64,000 nt of DNA. It comes from Halictus rubicundus. Its lineage: Eukaryota > Arthropoda > Insecta > Hymenoptera > Halictidae. Of the stretch, positions 1 through 12,700 are shown in pieces; positions within the stretch are counted from its first letter, which is position 1, and each line of letters starts with the position of its first letter. The stretch spans positions 3,720,001 through 3,784,000 of the forward strand of contig NC_135157.1 in assembly GCF_050948215.1 (NCBI RefSeq). Reading direction: 5' to 3'. Under the pieces are notes generated by a model. The model searched no databases. It was not told the origin of the DNA and saw only the letters and a program-made list of their open reading frames with translations. Position numbers and translations under genes: made by a program.

Positions 1-125
1 GTCGATCCTTGTTTCCCCCACCTTACGCCTTATCCGCGATTCGCCTAATTGGTCGCGCCTCGCACGCGAAATCCTAACACTAAGTTGCAGGACCGTACCC
101 TCGAGTGGTCCTTGGGACCCGGTCC

Positions 126-676
126 CAGACTTGTGCAGAATTACAATTGAATTACTCCAGGAATTATAATTACAAAGTAATTGCATTACATTGTAATTCA
201 ATCATATTGTAATTTCTAATTCAGATCTTCATTCAATTAAATTACAATGTAATTCGTAATTGCAATTGGAGTACAATTATAAAATACTTTGCAATTAAAC
301 TACATCAATTACGAATTACGATGTAATTAAATTAAAATTAAAAATTAAAGAACAATAAAGTAATAGGTAATAAGAGGTTGAAAAATCCATATGAAGGTTT
401 CAAACAGACGGAATTTATTATTTATAAAATAATATCTGAACAGAAATAACTTCTGCGTTACAAATTTTTAAATTTCAAACATAAATATAAAAAGCAGAAA
501 AAGAAAACATGTATCTACTTTACCTATGTTACGATATTCTATTTCAATTACACGTCTGATTAAAATTATTAGTAATTGAATTAATTCAAAGGTTTGAATT
601 ATGTAATTCAGTTACGACGTAGTTGAATTACTATATAATTGAAATACAATGTAATTCAATTGTGCAATTGAACAGC
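126..676. repeat. AT-rich degenerate repeat, probably decayed hAT-type MITE
   Basis: This stretch is built from many degenerate, both-strand copies of a GTAATTCAATT-like unit. Its left edge (CAGACTTGTGCAGAATTAC, then a run around GAATTACTCC) resembles a second short copy at 27520-27575, which starts CAGAGTTGTGCA. That suggests a dispersed element with hAT-like ends. I could not find a matching right end or target duplication, so the boundaries are approximate. No coding potential is seen here, and the 117-codon open frame that follows at 728-1081 looks like chance. Confidence 0.45.
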
Positions 677-1293
677 CCACAGTGGGCCATTCTAGCAATC
701 TAGCTTTATTAAATTGATAACTTCTTATTGGATAAAGTTATTTGCAAACAATTTTTTAATATTCTTCTAATGTCTTCCGGGTATATTATTAATAAAAAAA
801 AAAAAGAAAAAATTGATATCCGTGCTGACCTTTATACCGATGAAAAAATGATCAATTGTCAGTTTCGTCAGATGAATTGCGTGAATCACTGGAATCTGGT
901 GGTGAATTCAATATTACTGTTGTATGTAGAAACTTCTACTTCGAAGCGATCGTGCACGCTCCGTGGTTTCGCTTTTTCTTGGAATGAAAAATACTCTTTC
1001 GGTGGCGTGGTGTTTATTGACTGGTTGCTATGCAGTTGTACAGAGATTTGTTTTATGTTAATTCGCAATGTGTTCGTCTAGAAGGCTCTAAAGTAACTAA
1101 CTTCCGCACGGACCTCCCCACTTCACGACCAGGTCTTGGTTCACCTGTTTATGACGTAACGTCGATGACGTCGAGCCATCGGCTACGTGCATACACTCGA
1201 AGGAACGCATGTGTCCTCGGGTCATAGACTACGCTACTAGATCTAGAAGCGAGAAATGTAAAATTTAATGAAAATGAGAAAGGGGTATTAATC

Positions 1294-3224
1294 ATGGAAA
1301 ATAGAAAAGGTATTGAAATGTCGAATGGGCTCAGTAATATTACTTATATAGATATACTTGAGGGGAACAAACACGAAGAAAAAGAAAGAGAGGTAGAAGA
1401 AACACAGGTTGAAGGCAATGAAGGAACAGGGAAGGATACAGAACAAGACGATTGTCCTGAAGAAGGGGTTGAAAAAGAAACAAATATAGAGCAACCACCA
1501 ATAGTACCTAAACCAAGAAGGAAGGCAAAAGAAATAGAAGAAGAACACGGAAGAAATAGAAAACAACAAGAAGAAAGATTATTAGAACAAGGAGTGAGAA
1601 GATCAGAGAGGATCAAGAACAAGTGTCAACAAGTCAACATAGCTGTGAGTGAACTAATACCAAAGAACCTGCAGGAGGCGTTGCAATCTTCAGAGGCTGA
1701 TAGATGGGAAGAAGCAATGAAGGAAGAATTAGACTGCATGGGAAAACGAGAAGTGTGGAGGCTAGTACCACGAAGACCTGAGATGAAGGTTATAAAATCA
1801 AAGTGGATTTACAACAAGAAACATATAGGAGAGAACAGCGTGCGATACAAAGCCAGATTAGTGGCAATGGGATGCCAACAACGGCAAGGGACGAATTACG
1901 AGGAATCATTCGCACCTGTTATTAAAATGCAAACGATAAGAACATTACTATCGATAGCGAGCACATACAAAATGAGAATAAAACAATATGACGTGAAAGC
2001 GGCATATTTATACAGCGATTTGAAAGAAGATGTATACATGGAACAACCGCCAGGATTCAACAATAAAAAAAAATGAAATATGTAAATTAATAAAAAGCAT
2101 CTATGGACTGCCTCAGTCTGGATTTTATTGGAACAAGAAGTTAAACGAGATAATGGAAAAGATAGGGTTAGAAAAGATAAAAGAAGATCCGTGCGTATAT
2201 GTGAAGAAAGAGTACAATAGACTGTTACTGATAGGAGTATATGTAGACGATTTCCTAGTCGTAGGAACGGACAATCAAATAATAGAAAGTAATATTAATG
2301 AGATAAGAAAGAATGTCGATCTCGTAGAAACGGTGAAGAAAAGTTTTTTAAATGTAGATATAACGGAAACAAAAGTAGGATTAGAACTATCACAACGAGA
2401 ATATATAGATAAGATAGTACGTAAATTCGATATGGCAGAGTGCAAATTAGAAAATACACCGTTAGATGTACAACAAGATTTAGACCAATACGAAGAATCG
2501 CCAAAGATAGATTCATTATTATATCAAGAGATGTTAGGATCTTTAATGTACCTGGGAATTGCAACGAGACCTGATATTGTACATAGTATAAGTAAGATGT
2601 CGCAATATACATAGTCAAGATCCGCGTCAGATTCATTTGAATGCATTAAAAAGAATATTTAGATATGTAAAGGGTACCAAAGACTATAGATTAACATACG
2701 ATGCCAAGAGTGATGTATTAACCGTTAGCACAGATGCGAGTTGGAACAGTACAAAAGATGCCAAGTCATTTAGTGGATATACTGTTAAATTAGGGAACAA
2801 TATAATAGGATGGAGGAGTAAGAAGCAGGATTTAGTGGCTCTGTCTACGTGTGAGGCCGAGCTCATGGCAATGTGTGAGGGAGTGCAAGAATTAAAATGG
2901 GTTCAAGGGTTATTAGAAAGCTTAGGCACAGATATCGGAAATAGAACGCCAATTAAAATAAACACTGATAGTAAAGCAGCCATGGATTGGGTTCACAAGG
3001 ATAGGGTTACTAATAGAACAAAACATATTAACAGAAAATATTTTTTTATAAAAGACGAGGTACAGAAGAATAACATTGTAATAGAACATGTAAACTCCGA
3101 GGATATGGAAGCCGATATTATGACAAAAGCGTTAAATGCAAATAAGTTAAGGAAAAACCTAGACAAGTTGAATATAAGAGGTGAATTCACATTGAAAGCC
3201 AAAGGGGAATTTGTAGCGAAGTGA
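1294..3224 (+). pseudogene. copia pol fragment (reverse transcriptase + RNase H), frameshifted
   Basis: Three open blocks (1294-2076, 2030-2614, 2637-3224) form one copia pol. Block 1 has a charged Glu/Lys-rich linker, then RRSERI and the start of the RT (FAPVIKMQTIRTLLSIAS, YMEQPPGF). Block 2 carries YGLPQSGFYW and the catalytic YVDDFLVVG. Block 3 is the RNase H, with STDASWNS, ALSTCEAELMAM and TKHINRKYFFIKDEV. Blocks 1 and 2 are separated by a frameshift at an A-run near 2066-2075. Blocks 2 and 3 are separated by a small indel near 2608 that creates a TAG. Homology to copia is clear from the motifs. The copy cannot make a continuous protein, so it is dead unless the A-run shift is a sequencing artefact. 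Confidence 0.9.
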
Positions 3225-3480
3225 CTATCAATGTGAATGCACCATAAAGGATATGAGAGAGAGTGGGGTGTGTGAGACGCGAGGTGGTTGTCGAAGCGTG
3301 CGAGAGAGGACTGAGCCATGCCGAGTGTAGAAGTTCAGTATTTTGTATATCCTCATTTAATTAAATAGTTATTCATATATTACATGGTGGTCTATTATTG
3401 GTTCCTCAAACACGTCTGTACCCACTGTACATCGTGATCCCGCAACAGACCCGAAAGAGGGCGATCCGGTTCCTTCAAAG
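1294..3480 (+). mobile_element. 5'-truncated Ty1/copia retrotransposon relic
   Basis: Only the distal part of a copia-type pol is present: reverse transcriptase followed by RNase H, the copia domain order. Gag, protease and the integrase core are absent upstream. After the last coding codon a purine-rich stretch (AAAGCCAAAGGGGAATTTG) looks like a polypurine tract. The following ~250 bp could be part of a 3' LTR, but I see no matching 5' LTR to define it. It lies about 270 bp downstream of the 3' end of gene A, on the opposite strand. Confidence 0.85.
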
Positions 3481-3593
3481 GATCGTTACGAGCAGGAAAA
3501 TGACGTCGCAAATTTTGCGACATTACAGGAGAAAAATGGCAGAACTAATATAGAATTAATACTATTTAGGGAAATGTATAACGGACAGATTTC

Positions 3594-3611
3594 GGGGGGG
3601 GGGGGGGGGGG
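3594..3611. repeat. poly-G homopolymer (18 G)
   Basis: An uninterrupted run of 18 G between the copia relic and the 3' end of gene A. Such runs are rare in AT-rich DNA, can form G-quadruplexes and are prone to length error in sequencing. No gene is affected. Confidence 0.95.
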
Positions 3612-3755
3612 CATTTTCCTGGTACGGAGAACGCGATTAACTGCCAGCTGGCGGGACTCAGTGGTACCCGCCAATACCCATCCTACAGGTCGATGGTCAA
3701 CAGGTAATGCGCGCCGCGCAGTTTGTCAAGTGTAGCGTTTATCTGTGGTAAATAT

Positions 3756-6700
3756 TTAATGAGTTGCGAATGACTTCGCTATATTTCTCAGCTGTGTCCT
3801 CGCTATCTTGCCGGAAGAAGTATAAGGGAAGGTTGCTACGAACTTCACACCACCACGTAATTTATAAGCATCCACAAAATTCTTTTCAACCTTCATCACT
3901 AATTCATCTGCGGACACCTGCAATGTAAATTAACAACCATGAAATAAGTAGCTGGAACAGTTTAAAAACGTACCATAATTAAAATTGTACAACCCTTTAC
4001 ATTCATACACTACTAACTGACATCAATTCGGACTTCTATCGTATAGTTGATAATCAATCAGTAAGTATGATCTCAACAAGATTTAATCATTAATATGAAA
4101 ATTATTCCAAATTTAGTAATATATTATTGAAACGAGAAATTATTGTTTACTCTAAAAAAGATTTTAATATAATTCAATGAAAAGTACAAGCATCAGAAGC
4201 TTTGAATTCATTAGAACATCCTACCTACTACCTAAATCCCATAAATATTAACAAAAAATTGCTGTTTACTTGAAGAAAAATGTTAACCCTTCAGTGAACC
4301 TTCTAAATGTAGTTTAAAAATGTAATAATTCAATGAATTCATATTTAATACTCATCTGTGTAATAGTTATATTATTAAAAGATACACATTAAATAATTAT
4401 TAGCATGAATTTGAATGGGTTCAACATCAGTCCCAATAATTCACTAGGGTTAATGTAACTAAATGAGTATCAAAAAGTAAAGCTTTGAATCTTTCAAAAC
4501 AATCTACGTTTGGAATTTTTAAGAAATTATATATAATCGATCTAGAAAGCTATGAGTATTATCACTAGACTGTGGATCTTTATGCAAAATAAAAATTGTT
4601 TACATCAAATGCAAAAAACAAGGACCAAATAGAAATCCTTTTCTGCTTTTATTGATTTTAATAAGCTGAAACTAATAAATTAATATTCCTAAATTCTTTT
4701 AATCTGTCCACTGCTTTAAATTGCACTTATCCATTCTTGCCATGAATGCGTAAAATTCGCAGTCTAATTATTACAAAAGATAGTTGTTAATATATACTTC
4801 TTTATCGGGCATTTTGCGAACGAAAGCAACGGGATGTTCATCATCTGTGGGATGAGGTATGCCGACGACTGCAACTTCCAAAACGCCCGGATGTGTTTGC
4901 AAAAGGTTTTCGATTTCACTAGGTGATATTTGATAACCTCTGTACTTAAGGATCTCTTTTATCCTATCAACGATAAACAATTCACCATCCTCATTATAGT
5001 AAGCCAGGTCGCCCGAATGCATCCAACCTACAATTAAAATTAAAATAATCTTATTACAACTTCTGTACCTTTCATCTACAGAACGTCACGATGTCACCTG
5101 TCATATTCATAATAAACACAGAACTGATAATGCGACTTTCAATGAGAACTATGAATATTTTAAACAATCTCATATTTTCAAACTTTACTTTTGATTTAAA
5201 ACTTTGAATGTTCATTTTGTACTGATACTTCGTTTATGGAAAATAAGTCACAATAAACAAAATATTATAAACAGATACACTTTTTGACTAATCTACGCAT
5301 TTATGTCATGTACATATCTGTAGTTTTTGATCTAGATTACTATTATGCATTTATAACGTACAATTAAAATACTGTTTCAGTATATTTTCTATTTACTGAA
5401 ACCATTTCTGAAGGATATTCAATTATTAGATACTTTGAATTGCTCTGCGGAAATATAAATTTGCATAAAATTTTTCATAAAAGTTTACATTCAACCGGTA
5501 CCGTTCAAGGAACCATAGGAATGTGCAATAACAATTCAAGTTTCAGGTAGACTTTACCATCAGTAAAGTAAATATTATTGTTCTCACCGTCTTCGTCTAT
5601 GGCCTCCTTTGTTGCCGTCGGGTTTTTATGGTAACCTTTCATCATGGTCTCTGATCTAAGATAGAGTTCACCCTGCTGGTCCGGGCCAAGAGCTTCTCCT
5701 GACTGGAGATCAATGATTTTGAATTCATAATTTATGCTTACCGTTCCACAAGAACCGATGCTATGACTTGGCTTTTGAGCTGTAGCCACTCCGCCTAACT
5801 CCGTCATACCTAGAACAAAACTTCAATCATTGTATGCCCATTCGATTATATTTTCACACGATTTTAATTTAAATTGTATTAGAACACAAATCCGAAGTCT
5901 GTGCATTATACACGCTCAAATTTTAACTTTAAAATTTATCACGCAAGATTAGATTATTAATCACGATACTCTTTCATTCGCCATTGCACACTTTTAAGAA
6001 TGAAAGATAGCTACATATTTGGACCCCAGAGGCAGAGTGTATTATGTCCACTTTTTTGAGAAAATGGCATTTTATATGTTTCTCGCAAAAAATTTTCCAT
6101 TCTTTCTGATGGTAAAATCTTCTTTTCTAAGTCAAATGGTAAGTCCCTTATTTCCAAAATTGTTTGTATGCAATTTAGAAAAGACTTATGAAATATTATA
6201 TTTCAAAGAAGATTTTGATAAAGACTTCGAGGAGGTTCCTTTAGTTCGAAAATCATTAAAAAAAGCAATTTTGAACCCTAATTTGGAACCCTTTAGATCC
6301 ACATTACGTACTACATATACCGAAGAAAAGTACGATAACTTACAGAAGCTTTTGAAATGAGTGCCTAGAAAGTTCCATGAATTTTACAACTTCCTTATAG
6401 AGGATCTCAATCCGAGGACAGCAGTTAAACTAGCACAATATATTAAATATTGTCATAAACATTTTATCATTTTATAGTAATATTAAAAATACCAAGGATT
6501 ATTGACGTTAATAATGTCATAGTTTAATTTGATCTGTTTTAAGCCAGAGATGGTTAAAGTATATTTTTGAGAAGATACAAAAGTGGAACCAGACAATATT
6601 AAGTCAAGACATGTTGATGTTAAGTCACTGAAATATTAAGTCCATTGTCAGAGCCAGACAATATCAAATCCAATTAATTTTTTATTTCAAAAAGCAACCT

Positions 6701-9700
6701 TGTTCAGTACACGATTTCGCTTTTGAACAATAAAATAATATATTTTTATATTATGCGTTCAAAAAATTATGTGTATCTCTAACGGTCCCAAAGTTACAAG
6801 CTTTTTACACCTTTTATGTGCTCTCCTCTAAATTTTGAAAAGCGTGACTTAATACACTTTGAACTTGGGGCCTATTAATAATATCAAAAGACCTAAATGA
6901 TCAGCAGATTATGGTAATTTCTATAACGCTGCAAATTGTTGGCTATATTAATACCTTAAACAACTTTCGGTAGCATTCAATATGAAAACGATATATGTAC
7001 CGCTGTTTATTTATTGCTTAAATACTCTATATGTTATTGCCATATTTACCGAAAGCTTGTAGTACTATCGCATGTGATAAATGCTTCTTCATCATTGCTT
7101 GAGATTCCGGTTTCAGCATAGCACCAGCCACAAGGAGGCATTTTAAACTCGAGAGGTCGTAGTTTCTCAAATCCTTGTATCTGACCAACCGATTAGCCAT
7201 ACTGGTGCTTAATATTAACCATGTTATCTACAACACGATAATCAACAATTACAAAGTGGAATAATATTGGATACTAGTCAATGGCAATCTGATCGTTAAA
7301 ATCGGATTTGACCGCAGATTAGTAACGACATCTGTTAATGTGGAGCAGGTGTCACTCATTACGATTACGTCACAGGTGTAATGTCTTCCGCATGAAGCGA
7401 GCACGTTTTCTTTCTCTTTCCACTTATCTTTATATCTTTATAATGTAAAAGTATAAGCTAGTAAATATATTGTTTTTGTGAGTACGATTACATGTTATTG
7501 TTCGCTTAAACGAGAAAAAACCAACAAATAATATATTCAAATTCAATTTTTTATAGTTCTCAAAGTTTTGAGTGATTATAGTGTAATCAGAAAGTTAGTA
7601 TTAGTGTGTGTATCTTTTTAAAATATTTTCATCAATCGTTTTGTGTACCTCAGAATCAGTCGTTTAGTTTCTACGGTTGAAGCAGAAGAGATCCTTAAAT
7701 TTTCTCAAGAACCGAATGTGATGAAGAAAAACGATATACAGATATAAAAATTCATGTAGTGGGCACAAAAAAAGAGTTTAATTTTGTCAACCAGTGAAAT
7801 CTAGTTGTCTGTGTTTGCATTTGTTTGAGCAGTAAAGAAACTTTCAACCTGTTGCGATAATAAAGACTATGCAATTTATTAGAATCTCGATGCTTGTACA
7901 AATCAATGGAACATGTTTTCGGATAATAGAACAGATACTTTACACTGATACTTACTGGTTATAACGTTTGATAAAATGTATACTGAGTTGTACATGATTA
8001 ATTTTAGACTAAAGCATTTTATGTTTAACGTATTCAGACAATAATGAAGTCAGATATCCGGCATTTGTATAAATCAGATTTCATGTATCAATACGAGTGC
8101 GTTCGAATAAATAAAATAATCAGTAGCTTTAACGTTCAAGAAATATTTGAATACTAAATATCCGATTCTCGAGAAATTGCCTATATTCAAACAGTGATAA
8201 TTTCGTTAAAAAATGACCGTACGAAAAGGTATTTATTCATAGATTTATTCAACCTGTATTACGTCAATATTCGGTGTTATTCAATATTACTCTTTGCCTT
8301 TTTTAATGTAACTTATTACGTTTTTGAATAGTCCTACGAATAAATGTCTTAATTTTATCTTTAAATTTTAATTGAAAAGTGCTACAAAGTTTCGTTCCAA
8401 CCCAATACATTTTGAATCGACTGTATGGTCAGATATCAGAAGTTTTAATAAATTAATAAACAGCAACTAATAATTAATTACCTTATGTTTTTCTATGAGT
8501 TCACACGCTATTTGTGGCTCGAAATTCGAACCGATTATTTTTTTGCCATGGGAAGCGAGGACCTTGAGGGTGCAAATGACACCACTGATCCAAGATAAGG
8601 GACTGAACCATAAAGGTCTTTCCTGGGACAAATCTAATCCGAAAGCGCTGTCCGTTGTTATGAGAACCGTTTTATGCGACAGTTCTACACCCTTCGGCAA
8701 ACCCGTGGTCCCGGAAGAGAAAAGTATCAGCGCCGTGTCATTGAGATCCGCATCCTCGCATTGGAAATCCGCCACGTCCGATTCACTATGACCTTGCAAA
8801 ACATCCAAAAAGGAGATACTGCCGGGATAATCGCCAAATGTGACGATCATCGCCGCGGAAGTTTCGATCTTCACTGCATCCAATGCGACCCTCACCGATT
8901 TCTCGTTCGTGAAGATCACTTTCGGCTCAATTAGTCTTATGAAATGACGCGCAAGATCTGTAAAAACAAGCATTTTTTAGTTCTTGCTCAAGTGCAGTGT
9001 TCAGACAATCGCTTAGTGCATAAACATCTTAAAAATTTGTAGAATATTGCTACATTACTCTCAATTCCTTTTCTAAGGTACAATTTATTTTACGGTTTTA
9101 GTGATTAGAACTTCGTTTAGTGATTAGAGTTCGTAATTTACAAAAAAAAAGCAGAAGATTTATATCTATTGTATGCATAGCCATATGTTCTCCAATAGCT
9201 GCACATTAACAAAACCAAAATGGAATTCTATTTCGGTTTAAAGGAAATTAATAACATAAATATTTATTACAATCTGTTCATATTGTAGAGCAGTGATGGG
9301 CACGTATGCCCAGAGTTGGGCATTATTTAGATAAAAAATTATTTAAATAACGATTCGAATAAAAGATACTTTATCTTTATTCGTTATTCGAAGGATCGAA
9401 TAAGAAAAGTATCTTTATCCGACGAGTATCGGATAAATACTTTTATCCGACGAGAATTTATCCGACGAATAAAGATAATTTTTTTTATTCGAAGCGGATT
9501 TATTCGAACTTCGAATAATTTTTTCATATAATATTCTTATATTAATTATATATATTATATATAATTCTTTTATAATAACGAATAAAAATATTTTTATCTT
9601 TTATTCGTTATTCGAAATTTTTATTTAGATAAATATTTTGCCCAACTCTGCGTATGCCTGCCTCAGACAAAACGCTTCCCCCACCAGCATCTCTTTCGTG

Positions 9701-12700
9701 CAGCACGCATCTTCGTTGCGCAGCGGTGTTTCATGTCTCTGTCTCTCCCCTCCTACATCCTGCCTTAGCCGACCCGTGCACGGTTTATTATGCTGTCTAT
9801 TCACACCACGAGACACGGATGTGCAGCGAATATGCGCTCTGCATGAAAGAGACGTTGGTGGGGGAAGCAGGCAGCTCAGGGGCCCCTACCGTGCCCATCA
9901 CTGTCGTACGGCAAGGGGTTAAAACTACTCAAAGAAGAAATACATTTTCGTACAACCCCTGATGTATGAAATTGGATGCAAAAAGCTTTGATTTTGCATA
10001 AAGATCCGTAGTCTACTTATAATAGATAAGGTTTTAGGACGAATTAGTTCGTTATAGAATATCCCACTGTACACCTGTAGTCTAACGATTACATATTTAT
10101 CAATAGATCAAAATGCATCGATAAAATTTATATCAGTAAAAAGATTAAAAGATTTTAAAAGCATGGATATACTATTTCTAAACGATTATAATGTTTAAAA
10201 AAGGAAAGAAATTTCTATTTAGCTCCTGTTTCTTGCATATCGATGCGGAACATTTTCATTTTGCACCAAAATCCGGAATCTATTTATCAACATTGATAAG
10301 CAAAGTAGCGTGAATAAAAACACAAATTTCTAAGGAAGACATTTTCATAGCACAACAATGTTAAGCATAATTCAAATCTCACTAGTATTCATCCCTGGAT
10401 CCCAAGGATTGAACGTTGCACCGATGAAAAGCGCGGCGAGGCACGGGGTAAAGCTGTCACGGTGATTATGCGACGCAACCGCAATAATGTCTCCTTTTCG
10501 CACTCCTTTTTTCTTTAACCAGAGAGCACATTTTATCGCCCGCTCCAGCAACTCCTCGATAGTATCTTCTTTGCCTGAGACGGGATCCAGCTGTAACATT
10601 CGATTGTTCAAATTGCAACATTATTAACACTAGTACTATTAAGGACTAAACACGGTTGGTGTATAGTGTCTTTCTTTAAAATAATGACACGATTTGATTT
10701 ATACATGTCCTCTAAGATTTTTATTGCAATATATCGTTGAATAACAAAGTTCAGGCAAAAATTATATTTATAATTTCAATAATCGTAAAAGAAGGAACCA
10801 GGAAGAAGTCAGTTTTATCTGTTTGGTAGTTCTAGTGTTAAGTTGTCTATAAATTATGACATTGACACCCACAGAGTGTTTCTGCAATCATTGTACAAAG
10901 GGGAATGCGTGCGAATTAGTGTAGCGTTTATAAAATAAAGGTCAATTATTTGATTGTTTAAAATTCCGCAACAGGCGTTTACTCGTCACGGTCTTTGTTT
11001 ATCTACTGTTCGTAACCACCGTAGGATATCGACGAACCACCAGTAGTGCACATTTCTTAGATTAAGCTAGCCATGGTTTGGGAAAGAAGCCTCATCGGTG
11101 AACAAAAGTCTTTTAAAAAATTATAGGTTCCATCACCGGTTCCACGAAAATTATTCACACGTATGTAGTAGATACGTGATGGATCGTTATTATGGAAATT
11201 TTTCTGTGTACGTGCGTCTTGCTTTTTCCAAATTCGGATCACTTTTACCATAAGTAAGTAAGTATCATATCAATTCTGTCTTGCACTTGAACAATTGATT
11301 GCGAACAATTTTCACAGAGTATCAAACACACTGCCAAAATAAGACCGATTAACCGGAATGATTGAAAATTCTAAATGCTCGTCTGTTCTCCAACAATAGT
11401 GCTATTTACATTTACAGGTTTTCGCTTATCGCGTGCAATATGGTCACTATTGTGGTTCAATTCAGACAATGTGTCGCCTCAGAAGGCAATACGGCACGAT
11501 AATAAATTCCTTGAGAATTTCATGATCAATTCAGCTGGATATTCTTTGAACCTGACCTATCACCTTGTAATCTAAGAGAAAAAGCATTTGAAAAAACAAC
11601 CCCGCGCGATACTGGCCACCTAATACTTCAATACCATTCAAATTACGCATAACGTATTTTTTGCTTTGTCACAATTAAAGAAGGTATTTTGGCAATAACA
11701 CTTAAGAGACACCCTATATAGCTCATTTCCGAAAAAAATAAATCCTTCATTTTATTGCATCCTTGAGGAAGTAATCACGAGTACACTTTATCATTTCGAT
11801 TAATGGTCGTAAGCATTATTTGCAAAATTCTATACTCCTTCCTAGGAGCATACAATTCTCTCCTGATACATAACATCGTGACAATACCTTCCTCTTTTGC
11901 TAGAACGCTGCTACAACTATAATTTCAGTGATCGTGACACTCCTATATAAGTATAATCTACGATTTTGGACGTGTACTTCAGGGACATGTATTCACGGAA
12001 TCTGTGAACCGTGTATTCGCGAATTACGTATCCGTGTTCTTAGTACTTGCGATTGTAATTATGTATCATATTCTCCGCGTATGCGGATATAGAGATCCGT
12101 AATGTCTGTACACGGATCCGTTCGGCACACGTTCGAGTCCCGGCAACAGATGTTAGAAGTGAGATGCAAGCGAGACAACAATAAATTCACGCTCAACTCT
12201 TAGACGCCATACACAGGCATGGCACGGGCACCCGTGTATTTAATATTACTAAGGGCCTGGTCTTCGTAGATTCGCGATAAGGTAGAGTGACCACATTACC
12301 GACAAAAATAGGCGAAAAATGGTTTTACGTGCCTCAACTTTTCATCCTTATATGAGAATATTTTTCGCTGGGAAAGGGCTCATTCGAAAGAGGAAGGTTC
12401 AATTTAGAGCGCGCTGGTAATGAGCTGAGAAGATTATGCAGATATTTGGTAATATAAGTGATAGAAGTAGGCCAAAAATTAACGATGTGCATGCTGTGGA
12501 ATGCAAGCATTTTTATGCCATTGAATGAGATTTTTGGATGAAATGGAGAGTAGCGCGCGCTAGAAAATATCTCCAGCTACAAATTGAGTTATATTTTGTC
12601 TTGATTCTCTGCGAAATAAAGCCAAAAACTTGAAGCACGTTTCTGGCGTCAGAATTCATAATATTGATAATACAGAACAAAAAATGTGACAAGTTTAGTC

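Noticed and set aside
728..1081. 117-codon open frame between the AT-rich repeat and the copia relic
   Set aside because: No motif, biased Ile/Asn/Cys composition typical of AT-rich noise, overlapping frames on both strands, no splice or promoter support.
12128..12150. GTTCGAGTCCCGG, a tRNA B-box-like sequence
   Set aside because: No A box or cloverleaf can be drawn upstream, and the 3' side lacks an acceptor stem partner. It could be a decayed tRNA-derived SINE, but one 13-bp match is not enough.
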